64,000 nt of DNA. Origin: CAVZZV01 sp963779845. Lineage in GTDB: Bacteria; Bacteroidota; Bacteroidia; Bacteroidales; GCA-2748055. The translations under genes were made by a program, and so were the position numbers. Numbering within the stretch: position 1 is the first letter of the stretch; each line of letters opens with the position of its first letter. The stretch is taken from NCBI GenBank assembly GCA_963779845.1, contig CAVZZV010000001.1, positions 434,001 through 498,000 on the forward strand, written 5' to 3'. Positions 60,698 through 64,000 of this stretch are shown piece after piece. The notes beneath the pieces were generated by a model. It was given only the letters and a program-made list of their open reading frames with translations. It had not been told where the DNA came from and ran no database searches.

Positions 60698-61813
60698 TTA
60701 AGGTTCTATTTTTGCAGACTGTGAATTCCCCTGCTTGTTCATGACCACCGTTTGATGATTAATAGATTCCTGATGGATAGCCTGGAACACTTTAAGGATG
60801 AATTCTTCGCTCAGTCCCTTACGGCTCCCGAGATTAATACGCTTTTTCAAAATATCATCCCATCTTTTAGTCTGAAGGATGGTAATATTGCTTTCCTTTT
60901 TGTGGCGGCCGATATCTTCCACCACACTCATCCTTTTCTCCAGCAGATTCAGCAGCTTATCGTCATACTTATCAATTTGCTCCCTTAGTTCCGCGAGGGT
61001 AAGTTCCATGCTTAAGTCGATGTCGGATTCCCGCAAAACAATGCGATGTAACAGGGCTTCCAGTTCAGCCGGGGTAATTTGCTGTTGTGCATCGCTCAAG
61101 GCGTTGTCCGGGTTGATATGCGATTCGATGATGAGGCCATCGAAATTAAGATCCATTGCCTTTTGTGACACATCATACAAAAGATGTCTGTTCCCACAGA
61201 TATGGCTTGGATCAGTAATAATTTTGAGGTCAGGAATCCTGCGCCGCAACTCAATTGGCACCTGCCACTGTGGATCGTTCCGGAAGAGATTTTTATCGTA
61301 CATGGAAAATCCGCGATGGATGGCCATGATTTGGCGGATACCGGCATTGTTTATTCTCTCTATGGCCCCTATCCATAATTCAATATCAGGATTAACGGGG
61401 TTTTTGATAAGGACCGGAATATCCACTCCTTTTAAGGCATCGGCAATATCCTGAACGGCAAAGGGGTTTGCCGTGGTCCTTGCCCCGATCCATAGCATAT
61501 CTATTCCATTTTTTAATGCTTCGTAAACATGTTTCACGTTTGCCACTTCTGTCGAGGTAAGTAACCCGGTTTCATCCTTGACTCTTTTGAGCCAGCGCAG
61601 ACCTTCAGAGCCGACGCCTTCAAAAGCATTTGGCCGGGTCCTGGGTTTCCATATACCTGCGCGGAAAATTTTCACTCCACGTGCAGCGAGATCTCTCGCT
61701 GTGGCCATCACCTGTTCTTCCGTTTCGGCGCTGCAGGGACCGGCGATAATAATAGGTCTTTTGAGGCATTCCCCGCATAACCTAAAATTTTCAAGTTGTA
61801 AGTTTATTCCCAT
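60698..61813 (-). CDS. DAHP synthase fused to chorismate mutase (AroQ type)
   Basis: 371 aa. The N-terminal ~265 residues are type I DAHP synthase: RPIIIAGPCSAETEEQVMAT, FRAGIWKPRTRPNAFEGVGS, TSTEVANVKHVYEALKNGID and ITDPSHICGNRHLLYDVSQK. The C-terminal ~90 (LAELREQIDKYDDKLLNLLE, KRMSVVEDIGRHKKESNITI, RWDDILKK) form an AroQ chorismate mutase. It supplies the entry step (PEP plus erythrose-4-phosphate to DAHP) and the chorismate to prephenate step. This fusion is typical of Bacteroidota. It starts 11 bp after the pheA stop, so both share the attenuated leader. Confidence 0.95.
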   Translation of the reverse strand: MGINLQLENFRLCGECLKRPIIIAGPCSAETEEQVMATARDLAARGVKIFRAGIWKPRTRPNAFEGVGSEGLRWLKRVKDETGLLTSTEVANVKHVYEALKNGIDMLWIGARTTANPFAVQDIADALKGVDIPVLIKNPVNPDIELWIGAIERINNAGIRQIMAIHRGFSMYDKNLFRNDPQWQVPIELRRRIPDLKIITDPSHICGNRHLLYDVSQKAMDLNFDGLIIESHINPDNALSDAQQQITPAELEALLHRIVLRESDIDLSMELTLAELREQIDKYDDKLLNLLEKRMSVVEDIGRHKKESNITILQTKRWDDILKKRINLGSRKGLSEEFILKVFQAIHQESINHQTVVMNKQGNSQSAKIEP

Positions 61814-61824
61814 GATATTATATA

Positions 61825-62679
61825 TTATCCCATGATTGATTTTCCTTTTTCATATTCACCCAGGATACCCAATTCACTTGTAAATGGGGCGATCGCCTCC
61901 AGGGCTTTTATATACCATTGATAATCCTCTAAAATCAGGTCGGCATAAAACTGATATTCCCAATCCTTTCCCATAATCGGCATTGACTGAATTTTCGAGA
62001 GGTTTATATCATAATAGGAGAGAATAGAGAGGATTTTGGCAAGCGTTCCGGATTTATGTGAAAGGGCGAAATGAATGGAAGATTTGTTCACCTTGGATTT
62101 ATCGGTTTCCCATCCGTTTGACTCCCTGAGTATCAGAAAGCGTGTATAGTTCATCTTATTGGTTTCAATGCTTTCAGAAAGGATTTCAAGATCATATTTG
62201 GTCGCTGCAAGGTGACTCGCAATAGCGCCAATCCCGGTGAGCTGCTTATCCCTGATTTCGCGTGCCGAAAGTGCTGTGTCGATACTTTCAATTAGTTTTA
62301 TTTCAGGGTATTGTTCGAAAAAATCCTGACATTGAAGAATGGCCATCGGATGTGAGTAGACTTCGCGCAGCTCTTCAATTTTCTGTCCTTTTAAAGCGAC
62401 CAGGTTTTGTCGTATACGAAGATAAATCTCACCGGTGATTTTCATTTTCGAATCCTTCATCAACCCATAATTAGGAAGTATGCTCCCCGCCAGACTGTTT
62501 TCTATGGCCATGATACCATAATCGACCTGTCCCTTGGTAAGCGATTTCATCAGATCGCGGAAGGTGTTCCGGGGGAGTATTTCGATATTCTCCTCTTCAA
62601 AATAATGCATCGCAGCTATTTCATGAAAAGCTCCGTACCCGCCCTGTATTGCAATTCTCTTGATAACTGGTTTCTTCAT
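61825..62679 (-). CDS. pheA: Prephenate dehydratase
   Basis: 284 aa. The catalytic domain has RIAIQGGYGAFHEIAAMHYF, VDYGIMAIENSLAGSILPNY, VYSHPMAILQCQDFFEQYPE and NKMNYTRFLIL (the T-R-F motif). The C-terminal ACT domain (~195-280: SIHFALSHKSGTLAKILSIL, MGKDWEYQFYADL) should bind phenylalanine for feedback inhibition. It converts prephenate to phenylpyruvate. It is the first gene of the aromatic operon and directly follows the attenuator: the terminator's T-run ends 10 bp before its ATG. Confidence 0.95.
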   Translation of the reverse strand: MKKPVIKRIAIQGGYGAFHEIAAMHYFEEENIEILPRNTFRDLMKSLTKGQVDYGIMAIENSLAGSILPNYGLMKDSKMKITGEIYLRIRQNLVALKGQKIEELREVYSHPMAILQCQDFFEQYPEIKLIESIDTALSAREIRDKQLTGIGAIASHLAATKYDLEILSESIETNKMNYTRFLILRESNGWETDKSKVNKSSIHFALSHKSGTLAKILSILSYYDINLSKIQSMPIMGKDWEYQFYADLILEDYQWYIKALEAIAPFTSELGILGEYEKGKSIMG

Positions 62680-62688
62680 CTTAATGAT

Positions 62689-62716
62689 AAAAAAAGGCCC
62701 CGAATTGTCCGGGACC
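62689..62716 (-). terminator. Attenuator terminator 2 (adjacent to pheA start)
   Basis: On the minus strand GGTCCCGGA (62716-62708), a 3-nt loop and TTCGGGGCC (62704-62696) form a nine-pair stem including G-U pairs. Seven T follow (62695-62689). It ends 10 bp before the pheA ATG, so it can stop transcription and may also mask the start region. Confidence 0.9.
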
Positions 62717-62738
62717 TTAGTTATATATTGCTTTTACG

Positions 62739-62810
62739 CGAACACATACAGCCCGGCTGTTCAATTTCTAAAGAAATAGAAAAAGAAATAATACCAGGTA
62801 TAAATGTTCG
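62739..62810 (-). promoter_or_regulatory. Alternative RNA pairings around leader peptide 2
   Basis: On the minus strand, CGAACA (62810-62805, codons 4-6 of leader 2) can pair with TGTTCG (62744-62739). ACAGCC-G-GGCTGT (62760-62748) forms a hairpin right after the leader stop. Its CCGGG (62756-62752) can alternatively pair with CCCGG (62713-62709) in the terminator stem. These are mutually exclusive structures of the kind used in attenuation. Confidence 0.6.
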
Positions 62811-62820
62811 TTTTTTTCAT
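62761..62820 (-). CDS. Aromatic leader peptide 2
   Basis: 19 codons, MKKTNIYTWYYFFFYFFRN, starting at the ATG 62820 and ending in TGA at 62761. Ten of nineteen residues are aromatic: one Trp, four Tyr and five Phe, with codons 7-17 almost uninterrupted. It is not a structural protein. As in the classical pheA, trp and his leaders, the ribosome would stall here when charged Phe-, Tyr- or Trp-tRNA is scarce, changing the fold of the following RNA. No SD precedes it, as is normal for this phylum; the T-run of terminator 1 lies just upstream. Confidence 0.88.
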   Translation of the reverse strand: MKKTNIYTWYYFFFYFFRN

Positions 62821-62827
62821 TTTATTC

Positions 62828-62854
62828 AAAAAAAAATCCCGATATAACCGGGAC
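62828..62854 (-). terminator. Attenuator terminator 1
   Basis: On the minus strand TCCCG (62853-62849) pairs with CGGGA (62841-62837), with G-U pairs able to extend it on both sides. Nine T follow (62836-62828). No gene other than leader peptide 1 precedes it on this strand, so it serves the leader rather than a normal gene. Confidence 0.85.
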
Positions 62855-62889
62855 ACTCAACTGTTTTAAAAAAGTTATTGCCCCGTGCT

Positions 62890-62931
62890 TCAGGTATTAA
62901 AAAAGTAATGAAATCCGTAATTGCAGGCCAT
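62890..62931 (-). CDS. Aromatic leader peptide 1
   Basis: 13 codons, MACNYGFHYFFNT, from ATG 62931 to TGA 62890. Five aromatics (Tyr, Phe, Tyr, Phe, Phe) sit within residues 5-11, plus a His. An in-frame stop upstream at 62947-62949 shows that it cannot be longer. It is followed, after a CGGGG segment (62885-62881), by terminator 1. The layout is the same as that of leader 2, so this looks like the first of two tandem attenuators. It begins about 20 bp after the presumed -7 element. Confidence 0.75.
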   Translation of the reverse strand: MACNYGFHYFFNT

Positions 62932-62951
62932 GATCTTTTGATAACTTTATG

Positions 62952-62982
62952 CAAAATAAGGAATTTTGATTAAGATATGCAA
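62952..62982 (-). promoter_or_regulatory. Promoter of the aromatic operon leader
   Basis: On the minus strand TTG (62982-62980), then 20 nt, then TTATTTTG (62959-62952). This is a -33/-7 pair with standard Bacteroidota spacing and one mismatch to TAnnTTTG. It sits ~20 bp before leader peptide 1. Confidence 0.55.
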
Positions 62983-63030
62983 GCGTTTCGGCAAAAATAA
63001 TGAAGAATTATTAGAAAATAAGATTATCAT

Positions 63031-63038
63031 TACCTTTG
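63031..63038 (+). promoter_or_regulatory. Promoter -7 element upstream of nth
   Basis: TACCTTTG, a perfect TAnnTTTG match. If used, the message would start near 63045 and also allow translation from an in-frame ATG at 63062, adding 54 residues to the endonuclease. Confidence 0.4.
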
Positions 63039-63223
63039 TATTGTATAAAGCCGGTACTGAAATGATGTTGAATGCGAAGAAATCACCCGGATCCGGTTAT
63101 GTTAGCTTCCCAACTGGTTATTCCATTTTTTTTAAGAAGGATAAGACAGACATTGCGGAACTGAAGATTAATGTTAAATCGACCATTCATTCCCAATCAA
63201 AAAAGATTTTTGATCCAGATTTA

Positions 63224-63856
63224 ATGACAAAAAAAGAGAGATTTATCAAAGTCATCCAATGGTTTACCGAAAATATGCCCCTTGCCGGGACAGAGCTGCG
63301 GTACACGAAGCCTTATGAATTACTTGTGGCGGTAATCCTTTCCGCACAATGCACCGATAAACGTGTAAACATCATAACTCCCTCTTTTTTTGAACGGTTT
63401 CCTGATCCGGAAACACTTGCCGCCTCTTCCACCGATGAAATATTCGAATACATCTCCTCCTGTTCCTATCCCAACAATAAGGCAAGGCACCTTTCGGGAA
63501 TGGCGCAGATGCTCGTCAATGATTTCAATTCCGAAGTCCCTTCCGACATCGTCCTTCTTCAGAAGCTACCCGGTGTGGGAAGAAAAACGGCAAATGTCAT
63601 TGCCTCCATTATCTTCGACCTTCCAGCCCTCGCGGTCGACACACATGTTTTCAGGGTAGCCAAAAGGATCGGACTCACCGTTAATTCGAAATCTCCCCTG
63701 GATACGGAAAGGCAACTGATGAAATATCTTCCTAAAAACATACTTGGAAAGGCTCATCACTGGCTCATCCTGCACGGAAGGTATGTATGCCGGGCAAGGA
63801 ATCCCCATTGCGGAGAGTGTGGGATTCGGGATTACTGTAAATATGTGGGTAATTGA
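63224..63856 (+). CDS. nth: Endonuclease III (DNA glycosylase/AP lyase)
   Basis: 210 aa from the ATG at 63224 (MTKKERFIKVIQWFTENMPL). The frame opens earlier (ATGs at 62966 and 63062), but the extra residues do not resemble the family. KPYELLVAVILSAQCTDKRV leads to the helix-hairpin-helix LPGVGRKTANVIASIIFDLP with catalytic Lys in G-R-K-T-A; the catalytic Asp is in AVDTHVFRVAKRIGL. The C-terminal 4Fe-4S loop is complete: CRARNPHCGECGIRDYC (C-x6-C-x2-C-x5-C). It removes oxidised pyrimidines. It is divergent to the aromatic operon. Confidence 0.96.
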   Translation: MTKKERFIKVIQWFTENMPLAGTELRYTKPYELLVAVILSAQCTDKRVNIITPSFFERFPDPETLAASSTDEIFEYISSCSYPNNKARHLSGMAQMLVNDFNSEVPSDIVLLQKLPGVGRKTANVIASIIFDLPALAVDTHVFRVAKRIGLTVNSKSPLDTERQLMKYLPKNILGKAHHWLILHGRYVCRARNPHCGECGIRDYCKYVGN

Positions 63857-64000
63857 AGGCTTAATCTATGAATGGCTTGAGGAGGAATTGTTTCAACCTT
63901 GAGCAAAATTTCCATTACCACTATAAAAGTATCCTATCACGAAGGACAAAATTGCTTTTGAAGCGATATCTTCCTATTTTTGGAGTGCAAAATTTGGTTA
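63857..64000 (+). other. Right-end intergenic stretch with a promoter-like box
   Basis: No ORF is supported. TATTTTTG at 63975-63982 matches TAnnTTTG exactly and could serve a gene beginning beyond the window. Confidence 0.35.

Noticed and set aside
62966..63223. 86-residue N-terminal extension of endonuclease III
   Set aside because: Not similar to the family, and it contains promoter-like boxes; the start at 63224 gives the normal length. The ATG at 63062 remains a minor possibility.
1..64000. tRNA, rRNA, tmRNA or known riboswitch genes
   Set aside because: None was recognised by eye in the intergenic regions; a covariance-model scan would be needed to exclude them.

Overview
The window reads as a chromosomal segment of a Bacteroidota bacterium (Bacteroidia/Cytophagia-like). 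Supporting signs: promoters with the TAnnTTTG -7 element of this phylum, almost no Shine-Dalgarno sequences, C-terminal sorting domains of the type IX secretion system (an intact type B domain at 11.7-13.2 kb and a decayed type A domain near 24.5 kb), a DAHP synthase-chorismate mutase fusion, a WbqC-family protein, and infC-rpmI-rplT directly after thrS. No rRNA, tRNA or CRISPR array was seen.

Layout. 1-4.2 kb is an AT-rich accessory island on the minus strand. It holds an SF2 helicase with a phospholipase-D domain that runs off the window, an overlapping NUDIX hydrolase, decayed IS3-transposase and helicase fragments, and an AbiEii-type toxin with a DUF6577-like partner. 4.2-10 kb has a TauE/SafE permease, glyA and two tandem ClC channels. 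10.2-19.6 kb has a HEAT-repeat protein, a double-Usp protein, a T9SS cargo protein, rel/spoT, a Fur-family regulator, purA and small secreted or membrane proteins. 19.7-22.5 kb is a polyamine locus: pyruvoyl arginine decarboxylase, agmatinase and a deoxyhypusine-synthase-family enzyme, with a palindromic operator-like site in the promoter. 24.3-27.3 kb is a second accessory patch with a T9SS-domain remnant, a TlpA-like protein, a Cys-rich secreted peptide and a transposase remnant. 27.3-34 kb has a giant CheB-CheR-PAS-histidine kinase-receiver hybrid, a PKD lipoprotein and a frameshifted group II decarboxylase gene. 34-41 kb is thrS-infC-rpmI-rplT-dapB-lepB-lepB. 41-54.5 kb has a polyferredoxin/DUF362 pair, wbqC, an OmpP1-like porin, a low-complexity lipoprotein, proS, an M49-like metallopeptidase, a POTRA/barrel protein and AhpC. 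54.5-64 kb has tilS, a radical-SAM gene, the minus-strand aromatic operon pheA-aroF/CM-aroB-aroD-aroC-tyrA, and nth.

The most striking signal is the leader of the aromatic operon (62.69-62.98 kb, minus strand). It has two successive tiny ORFs, MACNYGFHYFFNT and MKKTNIYTWYYFFFYFFRN. Each is followed by a G+C hairpin with a T-run, and the second terminator ends just before the pheA start. Between each stop codon and its terminator lies a CGGG-type segment able to pair with the CCCG arm of the terminator. This looks like a tandem, double transcription attenuator that senses Phe/Tyr/Trp-tRNA charging. It is the best candidate here for an undescribed regulatory system. All functional assignments are by reading motifs; no database search was run.
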